Shown piece after piece: positions 1 to 11,149 of a DNA stretch of 64,000 nt (positions are counted from its first letter, which is position 1; every line of letters starts with the position of its first letter). The position numbers were made by a program, and so were the translations under genes. The notes beneath the pieces were generated by a model, which was not told the origin of the DNA, ran no database searches, and worked only from the letters and a program-made list of their open reading frames with translations. Location of the stretch: NCBI RefSeq assembly GCF_014529535.1, contig NC_050738.1, positions 9,519,410 through 9,583,409 on the forward strand. Direction: 5' to 3'. This DNA comes from Bradysia coprophila. Lineage: Eukaryota > Arthropoda > Insecta > Diptera > Sciaridae.

Positions 1-47
1 TCAGTTAAAAGATAAAAGATTTCTTCCACTTACCGAACGTTTCTTTC

Positions 48-1072
48 TTAATTCACATATTGCGTAGCCGGACCCTCGGCACTTTTCGGCTTATCCGCAT
101 GAATATCCGACGATATTTCTGTGAACAATTTATCCCAATTCCATTCCTCGTCCGGTTCGGCGAGATCGTTTTGTAAACATCGACCCAATATCGACAAATC
201 AACATCCTCCATTGCAGTGAATGCGGCCTGTTTCATCAAATCGGAATTCAGCTCTTTGTACGTAGCAGTTCGATTTTCTGCCAAAATTGGAGCTTCAACC
301 AAATCGCTCATGAGTAAGTCGTCCTGCACATCATCGAGATCTGGTATGATTGGAATGTCATCGTCAGAGAAATGGGTCGTATTGGTGATGGAACTGAATC
401 GTTCTCTTAACGAAAGAAACAATGGAGTCGAGGGTTAATATTGGTTATGTGGATGGTAGTGTCCATTGCATAACTTACTGTTCGATTACGTTGGTCGCCG
501 ATTTTGGGGATCTGTTAAATAATCACGGTGTACAACATCTACATCATCTGTTATCATCGACAATGTCTGCTAGAAATACTCACTTGACTCCTTCATCCGC
601 CCATCCACCAGTTCGTCTCACTCTCTGCGATCTGATGTATTCGTCAACGTCATCTGCATTCCGTTCATCCGATGTTACATTCATATTGTTACTTGATGAC
701 GACGTACCTCCACTATCTGGCTTATCATTTATTGTTAGTGATTCCAGCGTTGGTGAAGTGACCGATGTTGTTGCCGTCGACGAACTGTTTCCAGCCCGAC
801 GGCCTTTCTTTGCTGACTGAAACAACAGTGTTTGCAGGTGATAAGAGTTAGAGAAGTAGACAGGTGCGTGATAGAATTCCGGTAAATAGAACCTTTAGGA
901 GGATCATGTAAAGTGGTAAAGTGTTCAGAGTGGTTGAAGTTCTGTTACCTTCTTCAGTAATTTTAGGTTCCCTTAAGTGGAATATCGTAAAATAGTAAAA
1001 GGTGCAGTGACTACAGAAAGTTGCAATTTTTACCTTCTTCAAAAATTTAAAGTCTTCCGCCCAGTCCATCAT
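48..1072 (-). CDS. IFT43: Intraflagellar transport protein 43 (IFT-A subunit)
   Basis: IFT43 is a small subunit of the IFT-A complex, which drives retrograde transport in cilia. I place three coding exons on the minus strand: 1034-1072, 584-816 and 48-405 (stop 48-50), giving 209 residues. Both introns are GT-AG and the phases agree (0, then 2). Family signatures are a basic GRRA stretch near residue 17, the RRTGGWADEGVK block closing exon 2, an acidic DDDIPIIPDLDDVQDD block, and a C-terminal WNWDKLFTEISSD block. These match the conserved order in vertebrate IFT43 (recalled, not searched). The start is the Met-Met at 1072; the second Met is an equally possible start. The gene faces the AFG2-like gene across 266 bp. 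A donor-like GTAAGT (28-33) lies 14 bases beyond the stop and may mark a 3'UTR intron or an alternative 3' exon outside the window. Confidence 0.88.
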
Positions 1073-1338
1073 TTTGATGAATAATTTTATTGTTTACTGT
1101 TCGTTGGTTGCTAAACAACAAACACAACAAAACACCTGATGATATGATCGGCCGTCAGCAAACGTCAAAACCTAAAACTCAACGTCGCTCACGCCGCATC
1201 TGTCTGACACGAACACATGTCATAATATTTTTGTTTACATCTGCACAACACCGCATGTGGCTAAGTTATCTTCCTAAAATATCGTGCCGTTCCCGATTTA
1301 CTGGAATTTAAATCAACTGTCACCAACATTCTACCAAA
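1073..1338. promoter_or_regulatory. Shared head-to-head promoter of IFT43 and the AFG2-like gene
   Basis: The two start codons diverge from this 266-bp interval with no room for another gene. Its left edge holds an X-box-like motif (separate entry). I saw no convincing TATA box near either start. Its size fits a compact bidirectional promoter; the untranslated regions of both genes must also fit inside it. Confidence 0.6.
1107..1119. promoter_or_regulatory. RFX X-box-like motif upstream of IFT43
   Basis: The bases GTTGCTAAACAAC match the RYYRYY-N-RRNRAC form of the RFX-factor X-box, with two inverted half-sites separated by one base. It lies 35 bp upstream of the IFT43 start codon, inside the range typical of X-boxes in ciliary genes of worms and flies. 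That spacing and the ciliary role of IFT43 support a functional site, but binding is inferred. Confidence 0.55.
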
Positions 1339-4159
1339 ATGCCACCAAAATCGTCGTCTAAAAAAGATCAAATCGCTTGGCTATTGTGTGAAAAGTGCAA
1401 AATTTATATAACCTCGAAGGACCGCAACAAGCACGAAGAAGACTGCCCTGTGCCAAATGAACCCATCGAATCAATTCAATGGAAATATTCGTTTATTCGA
1501 TCGAAACAAGTCTATGCACAACAATTATGTGAGACGACAGACCGAACTGCCATTCTATCCGATGAACTGTTAAGTGATCTGGGCTCAAAATATTTAAATA
1601 ATTTAGTGTTTGCTAGCGAGTCGGTGATGAACTTATGTGATTGGATTATCAGTGATTTTGTGGTGTTACAGCCGTCATGCGATACTCATATTCCAGTTGT
1701 AAAAAGGTTATGGCCGGCAGCGGATAAAAATACGTCCAACGTTTTCGTAACGGATGATGGTGAGTTCATTTCGCTTATTACTACAACGTCTACTTCGCGA
1801 GCTATTCCAATTAATAGTTAGTTCGCTGAACTATCTCCCTCCCTTTGAAACAACCGAAGATTGAACGTTACTCTTCTTGAAGATCGGTAGTCCAACAGTA
1901 AATGTCTGATAAAGCTTAAAGCTCGGAACAGGTCGACCGTAGTATAAATGGATTGCCTGCAAATTCAGCTCAGGTCAGATAACTTCAAATCTCAGAAGAA
2001 AAGACGCCTGACCCGACCTGAAATTGGTCTCATTCGATCCTATAACGTTCAAAAACATTATCAGGTTAAGTCTTAATCGGGAATCAGGTAGATCAGAACT
2101 GCTCCGAGCTCATTAAGTGGTTGTTAACATTGCATGGCTTTCTAACGCATTCCCTCCCTAAATTTCAGAATTACGCACTGCTTGGCAAGATGTTACTTAT
2201 TTCACGATCACGAAATTACCATACGATCCTCCACCTGCTGCCACTATGACAATCAAAGCATTAGTACCAAGTGAAATTGATCGGAAAAGCTACAACGATT
2301 TGTCCAACATAATTGCGAAACAACTCTTCAACAACGTCGTCTGCTGTGATCACGAATTCACGACTGAAATTTTCAACAAAACATTTACGTTTCTCATCAC
2401 TCGAATAACAGGACACGAGTACTCGGACGTATGTCAAGGCATCGAAGAGAAATTGAAAATGCTCAGCATGAATCAGCCGAGTCACAGTTTTCATTTGGTG
2501 ACAAGAAAAACCAGAATCGAAATCGTTCGAGCTGAAGATGAGACAGTGAATGAAGGTGATTTGAATGCTGACATTCAATTGGAATCGATTGGGGGATTGA
2601 ATGGTACAATCGCCGACATAAAAGACGCAATGAACTTTGCCTTCGGTATTGCTAAGCCCATGCAGGGAATGCAAATACCACGAGCCGTTTTATTGTACGG
2701 CCTTCCTGGTTGTGGCAAAAGCTTACTATGCAGTGCTTTGGCAGCTGACACGGATGCACTTGTTGTGACGATAAACGCTTCCGAGATTTTCAGCAAATAT
2801 TTCGGGGAAACGGAAGCGAATTTGTTGCAACACTTTGATAAGGCGTTCAAGAACTACCCGAACTCAACTTTCATTGTCGTTGAAGAGATAGTAAACGTTT
2901 GCGCAAAGGAAAACAAAGAGGATTCGTCGAAGCGTGTCAGTTCAGCCTTTTTAAATGTTCTGGATAGCATTCATAGCAAGAGAGAGGGTAGTCGAACGTT
3001 TCTGTTGGCTACAACCAGTAACATTGAAAATATTAATCAAGCCGTCCGACGAAGCGGCCGATTCGACATCGAAATTGAAATACCCGTACCAAACCCAGAT
3101 GCTCGGAAAGACATTTTGACAAAGATGCTCGGCAAAATAAAGAACTCATTGACCTCTGACGATGTGAAGCACTTAGCAAATACGTGTCATGGATTTGTCG
3201 GAGCCGATTTGTCTAGTCTTATATCAAAATCAGTGCTCCATGCCATCAACAAAGACAAAAATCTATCAAACTCGTCTGGGCAACTCATGCTTACATTTGC
3301 TGACATCCAGAACGGTTTGTGCCACGTCAAGCCGAGTGCAATGAAAGAAGTGTTAATAGAAAGTCCAAACGTCAAGTGGACCGACATTGGTGGCCAGGAT
3401 GAACTGAAATTACAATTGAAACAAGCAATCGAATGGCCATTAACACATCCGGAGACATTCACACGACTCGGAATAACGCCACCACGAGGAATTCTAATGT
3501 TCGGCCCTCCCGGTTGTTCTAAGACAATGATCGCGAAAGCACTGGCAACAGAAAGTAAAGTCAATTTTCTGTCAATCAAGGGACCGGAACTGTTTTCGAT
3601 GTGGGTCGGTGAATCGGAGCGTGCGGTTAGAGATTTGTTCCGGAAAGCGCGACAAGTGGCACCAGCAATTATATTTTTCGATGAAATTGATGCAATCGGT
3701 GGCGAACGGTCTTCCGGATCATCGGTCAAAGAACGTGTGCTGGCGCAAATGTTAACTGAAATGGATGGTGTTAATGTGCTAAACAATGTCACGATTGTAG
3801 CAGCTACCAATCGGCCAGATTTGATTGACAAAGCATTAATGCGACCCGGTCGTATCGACAGAATAGTGTATGTGAAACTGCCAGACGAGACCACTAGAGC
3901 GGAGATTTTCAAAATTAAGTTCAAAAATATGCCTCTTGAAGGGGACGTTGATTTGAAGCAGCTAGTGGAGCGAACAGAAGGATATTCCGGAGCAGAAGTG
4001 CAGGCAGTATGTCAGGAAGCAGCCATGAAATCATTGGAGGATAATATCGATGCAGCTGTTGTGAGCTGGAAACATTTTGAAAAGGCACTGGAGGTTGTGC
4101 AGCCGCGAACGAACTCCGAACTACTGAAATTGTACGAGAACTATTTGAAAACCTACTAG
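1339..4159 (+). CDS. AFG2/SPATA5-type AAA+ ATPase (type II, two ATPase domains)
   Basis: Members of this family are hexameric ATPases that act in cytoplasmic maturation of pre-60S ribosomes. Exons are 1339-1759 and 2169-4159, joined in phase 1, for 803 residues. The first AAA domain has Walker A GLPGCGKS (residues 318-325) but a Walker B ending VVEE (Glu379-Glu380) where IDE is usual; an RRSGRFD arginine-finger segment follows. The second domain is canonical for the subfamily: Walker A GPPGCSKT (586-593), Walker B IIFFDEID (Asp645-Glu646) and RPGRIDR. The CSKT form of the second P-loop and an RPSAMKEV-like linker (here KPSAMKEV) point to AFG2 rather than p97 or NVL. The N-terminus carries a C-x2-C-x12-H-x4-C pattern (residues about 18-39) that could bind zinc and that I do not recall from human SPATA5. 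AATAAA lies at 4372-4377. Confidence 0.9.
1760..2168 (+). other. Intron of the AFG2-like gene with a CAGGT-rich repeat
   Basis: The GTGAGT donor and TTTCAG acceptor bracket a 409-bp intron. Its middle (about 1965-2065) is rich in CAGGTCAGAT and GACCTGAA motifs. These resemble the palindromic repeat cluster at 42060-42440, so the intron probably holds a decayed copy of that repeat. Confidence 0.55.
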
Positions 4160-4371
4160 CTGAGTCACGTATGAAAAGTGGCTGGTCATTTTTGACGGCA
4201 TTGAGCTAAGATGTACAGTGCTGCGCGCAGTTTTGGTAGCAATGTGAGGTCAAACATGTCTCTACACTTGGAGTCCTACGTGAAAGTTTTCGGTTATACA
4301 AATGTTCGGTTATACAAATGTCGTATCAGCATCTCAGGAATTTACTGCTGAGTGAGTCGAACGTGCAGTTT

Positions 4372-4377
4372 AATAAA
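4372..4377 (+). terminator. Polyadenylation signal of the AFG2-like gene
   Basis: AATAAA lies 213 bp past the stop and only 30 bp from the stop codon of the convergent ERLEC1 gene. The 3'UTRs of the two genes therefore nearly abut or overlap. Confidence 0.6.
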
Positions 4378-4406
4378 TAATAAGAAATCGTCCAAAATTT
4401 AGCCTT

Positions 4407-6763
4407 TTAATCATTTTCAAATCGAACTTCTATATCCTCAATAACAGCATTGCCCAAGAATACACCCTCCCCGGTGCTTGCATCCGAAACAACATCACCG
4501 TCTTGCTTTGGCATTAATCCGTATTCATCGGCCTTTTCCAAAATATCACAGATCAACGGAGACTCCACGCCGAGCACATACTGACACGTTTGCGGTTCCA
4601 TCAAATACAACGAAACAGCTGTGGGACTACTAGTTCCGTCCATGCATTTCAATTTAACTTCGGTTTGCCGCTTTTGACCAGTTTTCTCACACAAATTACC
4701 GCCTTGATAGAAATGGGACAGATGTGTGCGCGTAGGTTTCGGTTTCTTCGATTCATTTTCGTCCAGCCACTTTTTGTGCAATGCTTCGTCGAAGAAGCCT
4801 AGAACGATCGATGTTTCACCGTTTTTATCAATGTGAAATTGACGAACGTATCGCCCGTAGCAGAATTCGTATTTCCACCATCCAGTTCCCTATGAAATGC
4901 AACCGAATGTAGTTTTATCAGATCAGGACAGACGAAGCACAATATTATTTTGGTACTTACACCAGTGAGGCAATTCTTGCCGCTGAGAAAATCTTGAACG
5001 GGAGTAGTGTCGTGAATTTTGGTTGTTATTTTGGGAAATTTCGGTTCCTTTGACAAGAATTCCTCCAAATTGGATTGTGAAATTTCCGATGGGAATTTAT
5101 CGCCTTGCAGCATTTCCATACGAAGCGTTCCGTCCTGTAGAATTTGAATTGAAAATCTTTAATGGAAAAGAAAGAGAGAAATTTTCGCATTCTGAGCTGG
5201 AGATCTCTGAAGCCAGATGAATGTTCCATGTGACTCAAAAAAGTTTTCTTGGAGACTCTGGCGATGAGCTTTTTTCTTGGAGTAGGCTTTTTTAGGCGCC
5301 ACGGGCAATAACCTTTTTTTCATATGTGGAAAAGACGGCTCTGCTGAAGCCGTCAAATGATCAAATTCATTTTCCTTTCATTTCATTTCTTCTGAATTTT
5401 CGTCCTTATTCAAGATCAACGATTCGACGCACAATTCAGACCATACGAAAGGCGAAAATTTCCCTCAACCTAATGGCCATCGTAACCGGTTAATGTTGGT
5501 CCAGTATTTCAGAGATCTCGAACCTTCGGTTCCTTAGTGTCTATGTATTCAAGCCTACAGAGCATGCCCCGAAAATAACCATCATAGAACTGGAAACGTC
5601 TTGCCCACATTTGCGTTACCCGAACAAAAAATGTCTAAATTACAGTTCGTCGTTAGTTATTTTCGGTGTGATCTGTGTAGCGATAAGGAAAGAATTTAAC
5701 TTAAAAACAAAATTAGGAATAGTAACGAACCTTAGGATCAATTTTGTAAATAGCAAAATTCTTAATGCTCTTGGACACTTCCTACGAAACCAAAATAAAA
5801 ACGATAAAACCAAACAACCAAACGAAAACGAACGCAGGCCGTCAACCAAACTGAACCACACACTTACCGACAACTTTTGATACTGAGCCTTCAACGATTC
5901 CAGTTCCATGGACAACAAACTTTTCGGCATATTCGGCGAATCGTCCAACGGAACGCAATTGATGTTATTCTCAGCGGTGACTGTGGGCTTAAAACTGGGA
6001 TGAGCGCACAGTGTTGGCGTTAGAATGATCACTTCGTAGTTGCATGTCGACACTTCCTTCAGCGAATATATTTCATTTTTACCGGGTGCATAGCATACGT
6101 AAAGAACTTTCGTGATTCTCGGCTGATTGTTGATCAAATCGCACAATGTTCCGTCGGTCATTTCGAATTCCAAGTAGGGCAGTGACAGACCATCGATTTT
6201 TTTGTATCTCAGTTTTTCACCATCTCTTTCGGCATGGGCTAAACTTTCGCGTAGCTTTTCAGTCTTCTGTTTATCCCATTTGCCGAGGAAATATTCTTGT
6301 CGTTTGGACGTTTTGCCTTCCCGTTCTTCGTGGAACTGTTTGATGTAATTTCCGTGGCATACCTCGTATGTCCAGTAGCTTTCGATGCGATATGAGCAAG
6401 ACGATGAGCTGAACAATGTTGATATGAGATCAAGAGGACCTGCGATTGATAATGAGAAAATCGTAGTGTGCTGCGAGTAACTGAAGATTTTCTTAAAATA
6501 TTACCTGGACCAGTGTACGGACTTTGAGGTTCGCTCGGAGCTTCGCTCAAATTGGGTATGAAACATTTGTACTTCTCTTTATTGTGCGATGTCACGATTA
6601 ATGGTTCTTCACCTATAGGCTCTTCCATCGCTAAATCGTCGCCTTTACCCGGCCAATTTAAATTGAACAAAATCGTATCATCGAAACCCTTCAAATCATG
6701 TCCGACAATCATCGGCACGCAGACGGCCAAAAAGGAACCGATCAGTAATCTATTTCTCTTCAT
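4407..6763 (-). CDS. ERLEC1: Erlectin (ER lectin with two MRH domains)
   Basis: Erlectin/XTP3-B is a luminal ER lectin related to OS-9; it binds trimmed N-glycans and works with the HRD1 ubiquitin ligase in ER-associated degradation. I place four minus-strand exons: 6505-6763, 5868-6439, 4961-5134 and 4407-4889. Phases agree and the product is 495 residues, close to human erlectin. Residues 1-21 form a signal peptide (charged start, then LLIGSFLAVCVPMIVG). Two PRKCSH/MRH domains are visible: the first with KYKCFIP and YWTYEVCHG (108-116), the second with GWWKYEFCYGRYVRQFH (residues 338-354). Both keep the aromatic-Cys-Gln pattern of mannose-6-phosphate-receptor-homology folds. There is no C-terminal KDEL-type signal, as expected for a protein held by partners. 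Introns are 65, 733 and 71 bp. Confidence 0.92.
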
Positions 6764-7807
6764 TTTTTCCCTTAAATCTGAACGTCGTCGTCGCAGTTAA
6801 TTTAACAATTGCACTTTTTGTGGATCCTCCTTCGATCGGTATGTTATCTCTAAATCATTGTGTCTTCTGCAGAAAAATGTTATTAAATCACTTCGATCGC
6901 CTTTACGTGTCTTTTATTATTTACGTTTAATTTTTCGTCAAATTGTGACATTCGTGCAGAGTCTGTGAGCGGTGATGTCAGTCGACGGCAGTGTTGTCAG
7001 CACTATCAGCTTAATGATTATAATTTTCTGACCCTACTGTGGTACGCCACCTGAAACCCTTAGGTATTGTTCCCTTTTGTACATTACAGTATTATCCAAG
7101 ATGAGGATTCGACATCATTCGAGGGAGAACGCCTAACGACACTTTTTTAAAAACCGTGAAATTTCCCTGATAGTAGTAGTTAGGCCAGGGAGTAGGAAAC
7201 TAAGGATCTTGGATCTGGCTTTCAAAAGGACCGCAAACCGTAATCTATTCTATCCTATGTTGGGGGTGTTGAGCATGCCTGAAACCTCAGAAGTAATCGA
7301 TGGGGGTAGTGATTCAATGTTACCTCTTGTGTCCAATTGAAACAGTACTCAATAGGTTTGGGCAACAGACTGAATGAAATGTCAAGTGTCTATCAAATTT
7401 CATCCCATCAATGGGCTCTCTGTATTGGATGGAACACTTTTCAAATTTGAAATTTATTTCGGCACCTCACTGTTTTAGTGTTTCGTTCATTCACAGCTGA
7501 CTTTTCCCTTGTCATCAACATCCAACTTTATTGAAAATTACATATTGCATCACATTCTCAAAATCTCATGCTCTGGATAGGCTCAAAGTGTTGCAGAATT
7601 TTTAGAAAGAAGTTAAAAGCATTTTTGCCAAAGGATAAACAGAAACGAGAAGATTATTGACAGAACTCAAAACTAATTTATTCCTATGTAAGTGGTTGTT
7701 AGCGAGATGTTGTTTTTCTGTGATGGAATACCTGGTTCCATCGATCGTTCAAAATTCGGCTTTTCGTAATTAAAATCATTTTCTTTTTATTTAAAGATCC
7801 CAACAAA
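6764..7807. other. Intergenic region between divergent ERLEC1 and TSFM
   Basis: This 1.04-kb interval separates the start codons of two divergent genes and must contain both promoters. I found no further coding exon, no strong inverted repeat and no recognised motif in it. Confidence 0.6.
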
Positions 7808-8859
7808 ATGAATTTCAAATCTTTGTGCCGGTTTATCCATACCACACCATTGATTTATTCGGTCGAGCAGAAACCATTAGCCATACTACGCAAAAAGACC
7901 GGCTACACATTCGCTAACTGCAAAAAAGCCCTTGACTTGTATCAGAACGACATAGCAAAAGTATAGCCCCGGTTGCTATAGTGGAAGTGACAGTCAATTC
8001 AATAATTTGTAACGTTTCAGGCCGAACAATGGTTACACGAACAAGCGCAGGCACTCGGCTGGGCCAAGGCCGTGAAGCTGCAGGGTCGCATCACTCAACA
8101 AGGTTTGGTGGGAGTGCTTGTAAAGAAAAACATTGGCGCAATGGTTGAAGTGAACTGTGAAACGGACTTTGTGGCTCGAAATACAGTGTTTCAACAATTT
8201 GTCGAATCGGCCTCGATGGCTTGCATTCAACATGTTAGCAAAATGCCCACCAATGACCTGCTATCAAAGGTAAAAACTCCCGAATTCTTACCTCAACCTG
8301 CAGTTCAAATTAATTTTTGATTATTGTTTCGGTGGTCGTTCAGATTGACTTCGGAGCGGACGGCCTACGAGCTATGCAGGGACTTGAAGGCAAAAGTCTT
8401 GGTGATGAATTAGCATTGATGATTGGCAGTGTCGGTGAAAATGCATCGTTACGCCGAGCCACATGTTTCAAAGCAGCAGAACCGATAACATTATTCGGTG
8501 GCTCTCATCCACTAACAACCACATCTTCCGGTGTTCATTTGGGCACATATGGTGGAATGTTTGCATGGAAATCAGCTGGGGATGCGGCCGTTGATGCTGA
8601 TCTTCTAAAGAATATCTGCACACACATCATAGGACTTAATCCATCGAAAGTGGGTGCAATCGACATTGACAAACCCAATGAAGATAAGGATGCGGAGAAA
8701 TGTTTGATTCATCAAGGATATCTGATGGATGAAACGCAAACCGTTGGGGAGCTGTTCAAAGAAAATGCAATAGAGGTGTTGGATTTTAACAGATTCCGAT
8801 GTGGCGAAGAGACGGAAACAAGCGCGGAACACTTGAACGTAGCCAAAGCAAATAATTAG
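7808..8859 (+). CDS. TSFM: Mitochondrial translation elongation factor Ts
   Basis: EF-Ts recycles EF-Tu from the GDP to the GTP form during mitochondrial protein synthesis. Exons 7808-7960, 8021-8269 and 8344-8859 join in phase 0 with introns of 60 and 74 bp, giving 305 residues. The N-terminus ([18 protein letters not shown]) looks like a mitochondrial presequence. A UBA-like domain follows ([17 protein letters not shown]), then the EF-Tu-contacting TDFV motif (residues 99-102) in [11 protein letters not shown]. The two-part core domain ends with [12 protein letters not shown] and VDFxRF-type segments ([10 protein letters not shown]). Length and motif order match animal TSFM. AATAAA is at 8900-8905. 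Confidence 0.93.
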
Positions 8860-8899
8860 TTCTCTGACATCAAACACGTAACTTAAACTGCAAGTGTCT

Positions 8900-8905
8900 A
8901 ATAAA
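8900..8905 (+). terminator. Polyadenylation signal of TSFM
   Basis: AATAAA lies 41 bp after the TSFM stop codon, implying a very short 3'UTR. Confidence 0.6.
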
Positions 8906-9513
8906 CATCAAGAAAATTATGTTAAATCGGGTTTTAATGGAGTAAAGAGCACTAAAGAAGCTCATACCTATCACACAGCAAGATCCAATTCTATTTGAAG
9001 TTAATGCGGCGTTAACTAAACGAACACTAAAGTCTCGACATAGCTCTTAGAAAGAGCTACTTCATGTGGCCTATTTAGACTAAGAGAACATTTAGCAATG
9101 AACATCAAAAGAACCATGACGTCTAGTGCCTAATGTCCTGTTAGTCTAGATTCAAAATGTCTAAGACCACAGCACTGATCCTAGCATGAACACTAAATTG
9201 ATAAGTGTCAAATTTGGAGGCTTTGGTGATCGGAGCTAACGCTCACTGTATGTTTTGACTCATGCAACGAAAACAAGTCTTCTATCTCAGTCAAAGAAAT
9301 GCAACGCCTACTGTGATCTCGTCAGCCTCCGAATATTTTCTATGTTCATGCTCGAAGCAATGCTGTGCTTGAACTAACGTTAAAAATATAGAAACGGGGA
9401 ACGGAACTTCACAGCTATAGGTGGGTTCATAATGTGAAATATGAGGTAGAATCATTTGCGAAGTAAGAGTAAAGCGCAGTGAAGTAGTTTTATTATTCAG
9501 CCCAGTGTACGGA
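8906..9513. other. Intergenic, no gene seen
   Basis: No open frame with recognisable protein character and no strong repeat was seen here. The right end borders the foldback element that starts near 9514. Confidence 0.5.
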
Positions 9514-9971
9514 GTTAATTAACGCCAATGAAAGTAGATATGTAGGTATGGCCAGTCCATACAAGTCGGAGCACATACGGATTTGCATGGCGCCACCTCA
9601 AACGAACTCATTTCTAGTTCAAATTTCCAAGGCTGTATACTTTGGGGAGGTCACGCAGATACAGATACGCGGGTTACACACCACAGTTGATGATAAAATG
9701 GCCGATTTCATACAAAAATTCACCTACTCTGATGATTCTCGTCGTCTTGATGATGTGGTGAATTTTTTTACATGTAAAATCATCAGAAGTGGTGTGTTTC
9801 CGCGTATCTAATAAAATGGCGGTCTGCGTGACCTCCCCAAAGTATACAGCCTTGCAAATTTCCACTAGAAATGAGTTCGTTTGAGGTGGCGCCATGCAAA
9901 TCCGTATGTGCTCCGGCTAGAACAAATTTGAACGTTTGGCCATACCTATCTATTTACTTTCTTTGATTAAC
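9514..9971. repeat. Foldback/MITE with about 145-bp inverted arms
   Basis: The left arm (about 9514-9660) and right arm (about 9826-9971) are imperfect inverted copies. Shared blocks include TTTGGGGAGGTCACGCAGA read against TCTGCGTGACCTCCCCAAA, and GAACTCATTTCTAGT against ACTAGAAATGAGTTC. The outer ends (GTTAAT, AGGTATGGCC) also pair. The open frames in it on both strands are by-products of the palindrome. There is no transposase, so it is a non-autonomous DNA element. Confidence 0.85.
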
Positions 9972-10059
9972 GCAGCGTTACCTTGTAAGTTCCTCACTTT
10001 TCACTATTTTGCATTTTCTTCGCTTTGGCATGCAAAATTTTCCAGAAATCAATTTTGTG

Positions 10060-10435
10060 TTCGGAACTTAGAGTAATTACTCTAATGCTCGAAACAAACG
10101 AGGCATTGAAAACGTGTTTTGGTCCTATTTTTCATGACGAAATTTTCGAAACTGTCAAATGAAGTTAGAACTTTTTCTATTCAAAATCAATGAACGTCAA
10201 GGTATGGTCGAATGTCAAACTTTGTATGGAGCGGAGGACATAGCGATTTCATATAAACAAACTCACCTCTCATGAGAGTTTGTTTCTATGAAATCGCCAT
10301 GTCCTCCGGTTTGTATGAACAGACCATACCTGGTTTATACTTTCATTGTTGAAAATCGCGACTGCTGCACCTGTCAATGAAAACTAGGACCAAAACACGT
10401 TTTCAATCCTCGTTTGTTTTGAGCATAAGGTTCGC
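10060..10435. repeat. Second foldback/MITE with long inverted arms
   Basis: Inverted blocks pair around a centre near 10271. The outer pair is AACAAACGAGG and GAAAACGTGTTTTGGTCC, with complements at 10395-10430. The inner pair is GGACATAGCGATTTCAT and ATGAAATCGCCATGTCC. No coding capacity is seen. It is a different family from the 9514 element, judged by its arm sequence. Confidence 0.8.
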
Positions 10436-10451
10436 AACGCCTGAATTTTAC

Positions 10452-10610
10452 CAACGCACTTCAAGCATGAGTGGTGCTCTAAATAGTGCACAGAAACTTG
10501 ACAGTGTCACACAACTGTAAAAAAAACATTTCACAGAAAGGCGTAGGTACAGTAGGTACCGTAGGTACTCTATTTGGCAGCTGTCGACTATGATCACTTG
10601 AAGTGCGTTG
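10452..10610. repeat. 159-bp MITE, CAACGCACTTCAAG family, copy 1
   Basis: The termini are perfect inverted repeats, CAACGCACTTCAAG and CTTGAAGTGCGTTG. The element is flanked by the exact 7-bp direct duplication ATTTTAC (10445-10451 and 10611-10617), which fixes its boundaries. Copy 2 is in an ionotropic-receptor intron at 12981-13132. Duplications of 7-8 bp suggest a hAT-like or related transposase, but the superfamily is inferred. Confidence 0.88.
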
Positions 10611-10680
10611 ATTTTACTCGGTAAAAAACGAAATTCCGGAAAAAAATGGTTGGACATTGAATCGTACCAAATCTTCCTTA

Positions 10681-10732
10681 CGCAGATTTTTCATGCGCAA
10701 CGTAGATTTTTCATGCGCAACGTAGATTTTTC
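10681..10732 (+). repeat. 20-bp direct repeat, about 2.6 copies
   Basis: The unit CGTAGATTTTTCATGCGCAA is repeated head to tail, with one mismatch in the first copy and a truncated third copy. Confidence 0.85.
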
Positions 10733-11149
10733 GAAAAACCTAATTTTACAAATTTCTGTTGCAATATTTTCGTTAATATATCAACTCGGATGTGTGTTAA
10801 GCTAGTGTATTTCACAAATAGACAGCACAAATCTAACAAGAACCAAATCGATTTAAAATTTGAATGTGACCACCACTTCACTGGAAAAACAAGCGTTCTG
10901 ATTGGCTGTAACTTAAACTTGTTTGGACAATCATTTGAAGTTTGTCGCGCCGAAGTTTCAAGCTGTTGCTCTCAATGCAACATGTATCAGACAGAGATCA
11001 ATCGCGGGTTCAGATCTAATTGTCTTTGTTTTGTTGTATAAATACACAAGATTTTTTACACATCGCATATGTTTAAAGCTCATGTTTGAAGCAAACATTG
11101 AAAAACATTGAAGACCCGTCGCAAGAAAAACCAGAATATCGATCGAAAC

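Noticed and set aside
422..820. Plus-strand open frame opposite IFT43
   Set aside because: It is a shadow of the IFT43 exon and intron, with no family resemblance.
3187..3924. 245-residue minus-strand open frame
   Set aside because: It lies opposite the AAA domain exon and is its antisense shadow.
9548..9895. Overlapping open frames on both strands with near-identical proteins
   Set aside because: They are the two arms of one inverted repeat read from each side, not genes.
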